In this document: positions 34,416-44,103 of the stretch, piece after piece
Layout: the number at the start of each line of letters is the position of its first letter
Position numbering within the stretch: position 1 is the stretch's first letter
The notes under the pieces: model-generated
Databases searched by the model: none
Seen by the model: the letters and a program-made list of their open reading frames with translations, nothing else
What the model was told of the DNA's origin: nothing
NCBI GenBank assembly: GCA_021495925.1
Contig: JAKEKT010000114.1
Location: 1-64,000, forward strand
DNA: 64,000 nucleotides
Direction of reading: 5' to 3'
Source: Diplodia intermedia
Lineage: Eukaryota; Ascomycota; Dothideomycetes; Botryosphaeriales; Botryosphaeriaceae
Program-made: the position numbers and the translations under genes

Positions 34416-35138
34416 GAGAAGCTCTATAAGTTTGTGGGTTATCTACTTTGCTTCCAACCATCTTCCCTCCAGGCCAACGCAAACATCCACAATGGGCGAA
34501 AAACTGCCGCCTCGCCGGGAGTTTCCCCTGAAGAGAGTGAAAAAGATATGCTCACAGCTCCGCGGAGTCGCCTTTGCGTGGGTGTCTTGTCATATCATCT
34601 GAGCAATGCACTGATAACGAATAGACTCTTGACCCGCCGTGGACCGTATCCCGGGCTCTTCACGAGTCCTGACACTGAAGACTTAGAACAGTGCGCCAGC
34701 TCTTGGGAACAAGCCATTCTCGGTAAGCCCGTGCCATTACGTTTGCTCGACTCTCTCTGGTAACACTCAACAGCCGAAGCTCAGATTCTATGGCCTACTG
34801 GTAGACTGGAGATGGAGTACATTACGATTTTCGATGGGCGGCACTCCACACCAGCCCACCCGGCCACATACTGGGCCAGTCTCGTGTGGAAGATGCAACT
34901 TGATGCACCTCATGACGCTTACAGTACGCTACTGCGGGCGCATATCAGCATCTCGAAAGAGTACGCCAATGACCAATGGCGTTATAGGATTCGGTGCGCT
35001 CTCCTGCAAAGTCTGTCCAAATTGGTGGGGGAAAAGCTCCGGAAGAAGTTTCCATCTGATGTTGCGGGTTGTATGATCAAGGAGTGGAGCAACATGGCGG
35101 ACAGAAAGGCGCCACCGGCATACCATGCCAGCGACTGA
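34416..35138 (+). CDS. uncharacterised protein B, two visible exons (5' end uncertain)
   Basis: The frame is open from 34416. A GT-AG intron at 34723-34773 (donor GTAAGC, acceptor CAACAG) joins SSWEQAILA to EAQILWPTGRLEMEYITIFD, and the frame ends at 35138. The true start is uncertain: the pyrimidine-rich acceptor TCTTCCCTCCAG before about 34474 suggests a further upstream exon, while the first in-frame ATG is at about 34549. The C-terminal 80 residues (LLRAHISISKEY, WRYRIRCALLQSLSKLVGEK, then a Lys-rich KKFPSDVAG) follow the same order of features as ORF A: an AH motif, W-R-I, a Leu-rich helix, then basic residues and a closing helix. I do not recognise the family. Confidence 0.5.
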
Positions 35139-35785
35139 GGACCTGAGCCTGAGAGGGGACCGCTATGTCTTCACCAACGAGAGCCCAGTGAATGCCAAAG
35201 CCTGGCAACAGACAATCACACCTCTTCGAGTGACATGATGCAAGCGTGGTATTCTCCTGACCGTGGTGGACGCGGACGAAAGGAGTAAATGATAGCCTGG
35301 GTATCAAGTGGGTCGGACAAGGAGTCATGGCTTCGAACGGGCAGAGGCTTGAGGCTGCACGAGACGATCTGAAGCTTGCCTCCCTCGTGCTCGGGAGGGA
35401 CAACGCATGCAAGAGGCGCGGCCAATGGGCAGGCGCGCTGGCATCGCGACGACAAGTCAGCAGGGGCGATCAAACGCAGGGAATCCCAACAGAAAGGCGC
35501 GGGGAGCGCAGCCGGGCTGTTCACCGCGAGGAGCCAGTGCGCGCAGGAGGGCGTGGGCACGTGGCGCGCCGAATTGCTCCGCGACGGGTTGCCGACGCGG
35601 GCGAGGGCCGGGCGACCCCAAGCTGCGGCTCCTCTCTTTTGTTTTCGCGACTCGGCTTCTCCCCAGCGCAACCCTCTCCCCAAGCACATCATCGGTACGC
35701 CCGCATCGCCCCGTCTATCGCATCGCGCCTGCCAGCTGACCGCCCCGCCCAGTTCTATCCTCTCCTCTTCCGCATCACCGCCATC
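35139..35785. other. intergenic, VDAC promoter
   Basis: Contains the promoter and leader of the porin gene. No other gene is supported. Confidence 0.5.
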
Positions 35786-37123
35786 ATGTCCGTCCCGGCC
35801 TTCAGCGACATCCCCAAGTCGGCCAACGACGTACGTTTGCATTGCGCCGCACCACAGCGCAATTGCTCACGCCCGACCGCCCTGTCAATGCTAACCCTGC
35901 CTGCCGCAGCTCCTGAACAAGGACTTCTACCACGCCGCCGCCGGTGAGCTTCGCTGCGCGCTCCTCTTGCCGAGACCCCGTCACTGACGCCCCCGATAGC
36001 CGTCCTTGAGGTCAAGCTCAAGTCCCCCAACGGCGTCGCCGTCACCACCAAGGGCACCTCCTCCCACGATGGCCCCATCAATGGCTCCGTAAGTCTTGCC
36101 GCACTCCTGCGCGCGTTGGAGCGGCCGCTGATGACGTCTGCGCGCACAAACAGGTCGAGGGCAAGAAGGCTCTCTCTAACGGTATATCTATCCGACACCT
36201 ATCTCTGATGGCACCTTTCAAAAAGAAAAACGGCTTCAACGGCAGCTTCGTGATCTCGGGGGTGCCGGGCCCTCCCCGGGCCCATGGCTTAGGACTATCG
36301 GGGCTAATACGTATCTCGACAAAAACAGGCATCACCGTTACCGAGTCCTGGAACACCGCCAACGTCCTGAACACCAAGGTTGAGCTGGACAACACCTTCA
36401 CCAAGGGCCTCAAGGCCGAGCTCTCCTCGGTCTTCGCGCCCAGCTCGGGCAACAAGGGCCAGAAGCTCAACCTCACCTTCAAGCAGCCCGCCTTCCAGAC
36501 CCGCGCCTTCTTCGACTACTCGGCCGCCGGCAACCTGACCGCCGTCGTCGACGGTGTCGTCGGCCACGAGGGCTTCCTCGTCGGTGGTGAGGCTGGCTAC
36601 GACGTCCAGAAGGCGGCCATCACCCGCTACTCGGCCGCCGTCGGCTACCAGACCCCGCTCTACAGCGCCGCCGTCACTGCCACCAACAACCTGAACGTCT
36701 TCACCGCCTCGTACTACCAGAAGGTCAACGCCGCCGTCGAGACCGGCGCCAAGGCTTCCTGGGATGCCAAGTCCGGCTCCGCCGTCGGCATTGAGCTTGC
36801 CAGCAAGTACAAGCTCGACCCCCTGTCCTTCGCCAAGGTGAGTACTCCGCCGGAGCGCAGTCGCAACAGTGGGGGAGAAGAATACTATCTGATACACCTT
36901 TTCTCCGAAAACAGGCCAAGATCAACGACCGCGGCATTGCCTCCCTTGCCTACAACACCAAGATCAACCAGGGCTTCACCTTCGGTATCGGCGCCTCCCT
37001 CGACGCCCAGAAGCTCAACGAGGCCGGCCACAAGGTAAGTTATTCCTTTGACCCGAAATGGGGGTCTAGCATGCGCTGACTGAAGTACTCCAGGTTGGTG
37101 CTTCCTTCACCTTCGAGGGTTAA
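35786..37123 (+). CDS. por1: mitochondrial outer-membrane porin (VDAC)
   Basis: Seven exons: 35786-35830, 35910-35943, 36000-36088, 36154-36181, 36329-36837, 36915-37034 and 37094-37123; 284 aa, the standard VDAC length. The start MSVPAFSDIPKSANDLLNKD is the amphipathic N-terminal helix. The body shows alternating beta strands of the 19-strand barrel, the GLK nucleotide-site motif (TKGLKAELSSVF), and the closing strand KVGASFTFEG. VDAC passes ATP, ADP and small metabolites across the outer membrane. The first four exons are tiny and five of the six introns are 56-83 nt; the fourth is longer (147 nt) and contains a GC-rich inverted repeat near 36267-36283. Every junction keeps the frame in conserved sequence. 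Confidence 0.97.
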
Positions 37124-37560
37124 ACGAACCAAAAGCATTTGCGGATGGAAACATAGAATCGGGGGTTTGGACGGAGGAAAGATGGGATTTTTTGACCTTC
37201 CCTGTAGCTTTAGCTTTTTTTCCCTCTCTTCGTCGGTGAGGTTCTGTAACGCTAGAGCATCTTGAGTAGTACTCAAAAGAGGATATACAATCGAGAAAAC
37301 GTGCAAGTTTCAACGATGATTTTTCGTCTGCAGTACTCTCGTCTCATCAGTGATCAATGTACATACAACAGCGCAAGCCCCGCAGAGCCAAAGGAAGAAA
37401 GTACAAACGCCCGCAATCTATGAAACCCAAATCTTCGCCGCCCCATTCCCAATGCCCTGTAAAAAACCGAGTATCAAACAATCGAATATCCCGCCGTCAC
37501 CCAGTCGCTTCACATCTCTCTCTCCCTCCCTCCCTCCCTCTATAAAGTCCAAACCCACCA
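37124..37560. other. convergent 3' intergenic (VDAC / J-protein)
   Basis: Shared 3' flank of two convergent genes, with a CTCCCTCC pyrimidine run at 37515-37545. No gene is seen. Confidence 0.6.
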
Positions 37561-38618
37561 CTACTTCCCCGCCGCCCCCACCACCACCTTCTCCCTCCTC
37601 TGCTTGTTATTAAACCAGCTCGGAATGCTCGCCACGAACGCGATCGCGCCGCCCACGACGAAGAAGTTGATCAGCAGGCTCCAGGGCCCGCCGCCGTTCT
37701 TCATCTCATCCGTCGACATCTCGCCCCGCGCGCGCGCGCGCCGGCTCAGCCGCGCCGATATCCCCTCCTGCGTGCGCCGGTGCGCGACGCGGTCCCAGTG
37801 CGGCAGCGCCGTGTCCCACCCGCGCTCGGCTTGGCCGGGGCCGAAGCCTCCGCCTCCACCTCCGCCGAAGCCTCCTGCTGGGTTGTTGTAGAAGGCGCCT
37901 GTGTAGGTTGTGTTGTCGCCCCCCGGGTCGTTGTGGTGGTCGGTGGTTTCAGCGTAGGGATTCGTCGACGAGTAGCCGTCGTGATACCCGCCCGCCGCGG
38001 ACCGCTTGGCCGACTGCGCGCCCCACGCCCCGTTGCGGTAGAAGGACGGCGGGGGCCCGCGGAATTGCGTGCGGCGCCGGCTCAGGCCCGAGGGGGGGCG
38101 GGAGCCGGCAGGGCCGGCGTAGGAGGAGTGGGAATGGTGGGAATGGTGGTGGTGGGAGTGTGGGTGCAGGCGCGCTTGGTCGCGGTCGTAGCGGCTGCGC
38201 TTCTCCGGCGAGCCGAGGACGTGGTAGGCTTCGCTGATGCGGACGAAGCGCGAGGACGCGGCCGGGTCGCCCTTGTTGCGGTCGGGGTGGTGGCGTTTGG
38301 AGAGGGAGTAGAATTGGCTGGTTGGGGGCGTAGGTGGTTAGTTTCGGAGGTGTAAAAGTGGCGGGGGGGTTGCGATTTCGATTGATTCGGCGGGTGGTTG
38401 CTTTATTTTTTTTTCTTTTTCTTGGGGGTTTCTTACCGTTTGATGTCTGCTGCGCTTGCGCTAAAGGGGAGCTCGAGCGCTTCGTAGTGGTTCTGCGCCT
38501 CAGCATTACCGTGCCGGGCTGAGGCGTGGAATTGGCGCGGGCCGCTGCTGCATTGTTGTCGCCGGCGCGCTGCGAGCAGCTGATGGGGGTTTCGCGGAGA
38601 GAGTGCAAGGCGTGGCAT
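37561..38618 (-). CDS. mitochondrial J-domain (Hsp40) protein, Jid1-like
   Basis: Two exons, 38618-38437 and 38317-37561, with a 119-nt intron; 312 aa. The Arg/Ser/Gln-rich N-terminus (MPRLALSPRNPHQLLAARRR) looks like a mitochondrial presequence. The J domain spans residues about 43-110, with the HPD motif intact (KRHHPDRNKGD) and the splice in the first helix loop. A His/Ser stretch and a Gly-rich, disordered middle follow. Near the C-terminus a single hydrophobic segment (SLLINFFVVGGAIAFVASI) predicts a membrane anchor. HPD-containing J-proteins stimulate the ATPase of Hsp70. Placement next to Jid1 is by architecture (J domain, presequence, C-terminal membrane segment), so the exact orthology is uncertain. 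Confidence 0.88.
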
Positions 38619-39322
38619 GCCTCATTCTTGGCTCATGTGTACGGGGAGACCCTGGCGGAAGAGTGGTTGCGGTCGTAAAGGCTCAAGGTGGACGGGAAGA
38701 GGGTAGGAGTAGTTGTGTGTCCATGATGACGTCTCCGACAGCGGAAGTGCACAGGGTATTGCGGGCGCGGTCCCGCCAAGCAAAGCGGGCCCGGAGCATT
38801 GGTAAAATAGGCCATCTTATCTTGATGTGGCCGCTCAAGTTATCTGATGAACGTGCTCGGAGTTCACTAATACCACTCAACAACACTATATCATATCCTC
38901 GATGCTAAAAAGACGTCCTATAGCCATACTAAAAGATATCAAAACTACTTGAAGTCTTATAGCAGCGGTGGATGCGGCAGTCTTTCCGCAGTCGGTGGTT
39001 CACCGCGGAGTGGGCCGGCAGCAACTTATTTGACCGTGGCGGCCGTGTCTCGCCATGACCCATTCGAGTCAATGAAGATAGACAGTCCGTTGTCGGCTAC
39101 CAGGCAGACGCGTCCTTGTCATCTCAGAGCCGCGTGTCCGATTTCCGGCAGGATATAAGAAAGGTCGAGCGCGGGCGTTCACAGCCTTACCTAGAGCTCA
39201 GGCGGACGCCGGAAGTCCGTTCGAACGCCGCGCCGCACGGGCCACTATCAAGATGTGCTGCTCGCCTCTTAAGCCGCTGCCCCACCGAGTCCAGAGCCGA
39301 CAACCCTCTCACACCAGACAAA
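38619..39322. other. divergent promoter region (J-protein / MetAP2) with AT-rich patch
   Basis: Holds promoters for both flanking genes. The patch at about 38840-38960 is clearly AT-richer than its surroundings. No gene is supported. Confidence 0.5.
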
Positions 39323-40958
39323 ATGGCAGCAGCAGCAGCAACAGAGGGGATCAAAGACCTCAAGCGTAGGCCATTCCGCGCCCGCTTTTCCAGTCTGAGA
39401 AGGGTACAATGTGCTGATATGACGTAGTGGAGGAGACCAACGGCAAGCCCGCCGAGGGCGCCCCAGCCAACGGCGCGCCTGTGAATGGCGACGCCGAGAG
39501 CGACGATGAGGAAGGAGACGACGCTCCTGCCGACGGCGCTCCCACTGGAGGTTTGCGCTTCCCGACATCCGCCCTCTTCCAGCTCCCCGCTCGATCCGCG
39601 CATGTCTGACAATAAATAGAAGCGAAGAAGAAGAAGAAGAAGCCGAGAAAGAAGAAGAAGAAGGGCGGTGCTGGCGGTGGTGCGTCCAAGCAGTCGGACC
39701 CGCCGCGTGTGCCCGTGTCGCAGCTGTTCCCCAACGGCCAGTACCCCGAGGGCCAGATCGAAGAGTACCGCGACGAGAACCTGTACCGCACCACCAACGA
39801 AGAGAAGCGCCATCTCGACCGCATGAACAATGACTTCCTCAACGAGTACCGTCAGGGCGCCGAGGTCCATCGCCAAGTGCGCCAGTGGGCCCAGAAGACC
39901 ATCAAGCCGGGCATGACCCTCACCGAGATTGCCGAGGGCATCGAGGACGGTGTGCGCCACCTGACCGGCCACCAGGGTCTCGAGGAGGGGGATAACTTGA
40001 AGGGTGGAATGGGCTTCCCTACCGGTCTCAGCTTGAACCACTGTGCTGCGCACTACACGCCCAATGCCGGCAACAAGATGGTGCTGCAGCAAGAGGATGT
40101 CATGAAGGTCGATTTTGGTGCCCAGATCAACGGCAGAATCGTCGACAGCGCCTTCACTCTGGCATTCGACCACAAGTACGACCCGCTGCTGCAGGCTGTG
40201 AAGGAGGCGACCAACACTGGCATCAAGGCAAGCATTGACGGCAGTATAGGCAAGTCGTGTTGGCTGACTGTGGACTAGGAAGCTGGTATTGACGTCCGCA
40301 TGTCTGACATCGGCGCTGCCATTCAGGAGGTTATGGAGAGTTACGAGGTGGAGCTCGACGGCCAGACCCACCAGGTCAAGTGCATTCGCAACCTCAACGG
40401 CCACAACATCAACCAATTCGAGATCCATGGCGGAAAGAGCGTGCCCATCGTCAAGGGCTCCGACCAGACCAAGATGGAGGAGGGTGAAACATTTGCCATC
40501 GAGACGTTTGGAAGTACCGGAAAGGGTTACGTCCGGGACGACGTGCGTGCTCCCCGTTTTCTACGCGAAGATGGCTGAAACTGACTACCGCCGCAGATGG
40601 AAACGTCGCACTATGCCAGGCGGGTCGACGCTCCCAAGGTGGCGTTGCGCGTCTCGTCGGCCAAGTCGCTTCTCACGTCCATCAACAAGAACTTCGGCAC
40701 CCTGCCTTTCTGCCGCAGGTACCTTGACCGTCTGGGTCATGACAAGTACCTCCTCGGTCTTAACAACCTTGTCCAGAGTGGCATCGTCGAGGCATACCCT
40801 CCGCTCTGCGATGTCAAGGGCTCATACACTGCCCAGTTCGAGCACGTGAGTATCTCTCAGTCACAGATCTTGCACCCGGCTTTGGCTAACCGTCTCTGTA
40901 GACCATCCTCCTCCGTCCCAACGTCAAGGAGGTCATCAGCCGGGGCGATGACTACTGA
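39323..40958 (+). CDS. methionine aminopeptidase 2 (MetAP2)
   Basis: Six exons: 39323-39365, 39428-39550, 39620-40227, 40279-40542, 40597-40845 and 40902-40958; 447 aa. MetAP2 removes the initiator methionine from nascent chains and binds two metal ions. The N-terminal part is the usual low-complexity section: an acidic stretch and then a long lysine block (KKKKKKPRKKKKK) for ribosome association. The catalytic domain has the expected His of NHCAAHYTPN, Asp of KVDFGAQ, Asp of RIVDSAF, His of NGHNINQ, Glu of AIETFGSTGKG and Glu of AQFEHTILL. The third intron (40228-40278) begins GCAAGC: it is a GC-AG intron, fixed by the conserved GIK/EAGIDVR junction. The gene converges with the small gene ending at 41105. 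Confidence 0.97.
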
Positions 40959-41104
40959 GGAATCATGCACCGTCGTTAAAATTTCTGCATTTGTTTTGGG
41001 TTTTCACAGGATATGCCAGATGATTGACTTGACGAAAAGTACATCAAGTGCATGGGTAGACGAACGGATAAGCAAAAATGAAAACTTCAAGCGACACACA
41101 TGCG

Positions 41105-41464
41105 CTACAGCTTCTCGTTTCTTCTCTTATCATGTTTTCCTTTGCTGATATCGCTGCCACTGACCAGTTCGTCAGCACTCACACCATCGGACATGCGCAG
41201 CAGATAGCCCTGGTAGATGGGCGCCAACCCTCGTTGCATGCCCCGTTCTGACGCCTCGGCATTGTACGCCGCAATCAAGCTGCGGAGAAGGGGCCGACTC
41301 CCGGATGACGACGATGACGCAGCCCTAGCCTCGACGGCTCGGAGGAAGGCAGCATCTTCGCGGTTCAGCGGCGGCAGGGGCAGCTGGAAGTCGGCGCTGT
41401 ACTCGTCACTGGTGTCGGCACGGATGCCATGGTCAGGGAAGAAGTCGTCGTTATCGCCGGCCAT
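41105..41464 (-). CDS. small hypothetical protein, 119 aa
   Basis: Single exon from ATG at 41464 (MAGDNDDFFPDHGIRADTSD) to a stop at 41105-41107. The sequence includes LPPLNREDAAFLRAVEARA, a short Ser run, LLRSLIAAYNAEASERGMQ and PIYQGYLLRMSDG. Acidic N-terminus, predicted helices in the middle, basic end. The frame stays open further upstream but those residues look non-coding. No family recognised. It ends 146 bp from the MetAP2 stop. The amphipathic pattern of the middle part supports coding; function unknown. Confidence 0.6.
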   Translation of the reverse strand: MAGDNDDFFPDHGIRADTSDEYSADFQLPLPPLNREDAAFLRAVEARAASSSSSGSRPLLRSLIAAYNAEASERGMQRGLAPIYQGYLLRMSDGVSADELVSGSDISKGKHDKRRNEKL

Positions 41465-42153
41465 TATAGCTCGAGTGCTTGGCCTTTCAAGTTGGTTGGC
41501 GGGATAATATTTTTTTCCCTCTGTTCCTGTCTTCCTCTGCGATCGTAGATGAATGCCGTGATGATGCTGAAACAGAGCGGACGGTGTTGTTTCAGGATAT
41601 GCACGCGGGGAGAGTGGAATGTTGTGGCGGGGTGTGATTGTTGCGGGTGAGACCAAGGCTTGAGAGAAGTGATGGAGGCGGAAGTAGCCGTTGGCGGAGC
41701 AAGCCGACCTGTTCAGCACCGAAGGGCGTGGTGGAGGACAGGGCGGCATGAGGACGACCCCGCCGAGGGGCGTTTGCGCCGAGCCTCGGGCTTGCATGCG
41801 GTGGGGCACGTCGGATGCGCGCCGCCTCGCTTTCCCACCATCCACAACCCGCGCCCTACGCACTGCATTAACCGGAGACACGCGGCAATATTCTTCCGCC
41901 GACTCTTTCCTCAATTGGTCTATCCCAAGCAGGATCCACGCGACTTGCCCCATTTCGCATCCCTTCCTGACTCGGCTGGCCTTGATCATCCTGCCTCGTC
42001 TATCTTGGGAATCACGTCTTCTATCAGCTACCAGATATATAAACCTTGCCTCAGTCCTCGCCCTCTCTCCCCTCACCCCTCCTTCCTCTTCCACCTTCCA
42101 CTTCCACCCCAAGGAAGACGAAGACCCAGGCTCTACCCTTCCACCAAGTCTCT
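41465..42153. other. divergent promoter region
   Basis: Between the small hypothetical gene and the YCII-domain gene. Pyrimidine-rich on the plus strand near 42045-42110, as is usual just upstream of fungal transcription starts. No gene is seen. Confidence 0.5.
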
Positions 42154-43334
42154 ATGACCGTTGCCGCTACCGTCCGCCGATTATTCTCACCCTCGACCGC
42201 CGCACGCCCTACTACTACCGCCGCCATCTCCCGAGCTCGTCGTCCGTTGGCTTCTTCTTTGCCTCCTCTCTCATCCGCCTTCACCGGTACCCCACGGAAC
42301 CGCTTCAACCAGACCACCACCATCAGAACCATGTCGTCCGAGCCCCAGAAGTTCGAATGGCTCGTCATCCTGCCCGACCAGGACGGCGCCCTCCCCCGCC
42401 GCATGGAAGTCAGGCAGTAAGTCCCAACAAACAACAACCTTTCCCCCAAGCAGCCGCCCCTCCCCCACTTTCGACCACCACAAAAAAAAAATCTATCCTT
42501 TCCACACCATAACCCCGAACACAAGGAGAAAAAAAAAAGGGAGATGAGAAAATAGAAAAATCTCCCTGGCCAGGCTAACCTCTTCCTCTCTCCCCTTTCC
42601 GCGCGCCGAAACAGACAGCACCTCAGCAACCTGCAGACGTACCCGCCCGACTTCTGGCTGTGGGGCGGCGGCTTCCTCGAGGACGTGCCGCGCGAGGGCG
42701 AGCCGATGAAGATGCTGGGCAGCGCGATGCTGGCCTGGGCCGCGTCCAGGGACGAGGTGCTGGAGAAGCTGAGGAAGGACGTGTACACGGAGAATCAGGT
42801 GTGGGATTGGAGTAAGGTATGTGTGTGTTTTTTTTTTCCTTGTCCTTTTTTTTCTTTTTCGTCGATCTCTCGCTTCCTTCGTCTTCTTTATGGTTCTGGG
42901 TTTTTGGTCTTGGGGGAGGGAGGTGTCGAGGGCGTCGTGATGTGGTCTTGTTGGAGGCGGCGGCGGCGGCAGCAGCGGGAGGAGAAGGAGGAGGAGGAGG
43001 AGGAGGCGTCGTCGTCGTCTCGTTGGAAGTTGGCGGCGCGGCTGGCTGGCTGGCTGGCTGGCTGGCTTTGGGGGGAGGGTGATGTTGGACGAGCGGCGGA
43101 GGGCGGCGAGGGATTCCCACCTTTTCCTCTTTCGTTTCTTTTTTTTTTTTGCCGTTCATGTATACCTTGGCACCTCCACTCCATTCCATTTACACCTTGC
43201 TGCCCGGTCGTCGTCCAATCGAACACGGACACGAACGAAACAAACAAATGCTAACCAACCGGTTCCAAAACCGCCGCACACACACACAGGTCCAGATTTA
43301 CCCGTTCAAGAGCGCCATCAGGAAGCCTTTGTGA
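42154..43334 (+). CDS. YCII-domain protein, probably mitochondrial
   Basis: Three exons, 42154-42416, 42615-42816 and 43290-43334; 169 aa. The introns are 198 and 473 nt; the second is long for this genome. Residues 1-58 are rich in Arg, Ser, Thr and Ala without acidic residues, typical of a mitochondrial presequence. An internal Met before SSEPQKFEWLVILPDQ could give a cytosolic form. The YCII fold follows: FEWLVILPDQDGALPRRM, the His of RQQHLSNL, WGGGFLEDV, MLGSAMLAWAASRDEVLEKL, and the Asp/Trp of KDVYTENQVWDWSKV, ending YPFKSAIRKPL. YCII proteins are small ferredoxin-like folds; their reaction in fungi is not established. Confidence 0.88.
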
Positions 43335-43606
43335 CTTGATTAGTTAGTAGCACTCTCGCCGCCACTACTACAGGGGGGCAGCATGCTGTCTTCGGACAAC
43401 AGGTTAAGAATATAGGATCTTTTTGCTCTCTTTCTTTTTCTTTTCTTTTTTTTTTTTTTAGATTTGGTCATTCTGCCCTCTCTCTCCCTCTCTCCCTCTC
43501 TCCCTCTTCTCGGAGGGCTGGCTGCTTATATATATGACCCTTTCGCACCCATGACGCAAGTAAAGCTAACGAATGTAACTGCAATACTTACTTCTCATCG
43601 CATGTT

Positions 43607-43637
<31 letters not shown>

Positions 43638-44103
43638 GTGAGGACGAACGAATAAAAGTGATGATATACATGATTTGTGGAGATTGCTTGTCTCTCTCGC
43701 CCGTCTCTTGCCCCTTTCGGCTATCCGTTCAACAACCCCCTCCTTCTTCTCACTTTCGCCCACAATTGCCAACTTTTGTGATGCCGTGTATAGAGAGAGA
43801 GAGAGAATCATGACCACTTGTTGTTTCCCATTCCATTCCTTTGATATCTATCATATGTACATACATCATCACACTTGAGGGTTTTTTCTTCTTCTATCTG
43901 CCCTAGGATCATAACCGTACGTATTCATTAACCTCCCATTCGTTTCCCTCAAAGCTTCACGAAGCGGGAAGGAGGAGGAGGATGATGATCCCCGCCGCCG
44001 CAGCAGCAGCAAGCCAAAGCACGTTGCACAAAAGATCGTCCCCCTCCCCCCTCCCCTCCCCTCCCAACCACCAAAAAAAAAGAAAAGAGAGAAAAAAAAA
44101 ATC
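43335..44103. other. convergent 3' intergenic with TG repeat
   Basis: Between two convergent genes. Holds poly-T (43441-43460), a CCCTCTCT series (43480-43505), a TG microsatellite (43606-43640) and a GA run (43793-43806). No gene is seen. Confidence 0.6.
43606..43640. repeat. (TG)n microsatellite
   Basis: An interrupted TG dinucleotide run in the shared 3' flank. Confidence 0.85.

Noticed and set aside
35216..35947. Frames of about 200 aa on both strands upstream of VDAC
   Set aside because: They overlap the VDAC leader and first exon in wrong frames and lack motifs.
37949..38608. 219-aa minus frame overlapping the J-protein
   Set aside because: It is another frame of the spliced J-protein gene and crosses its intron.
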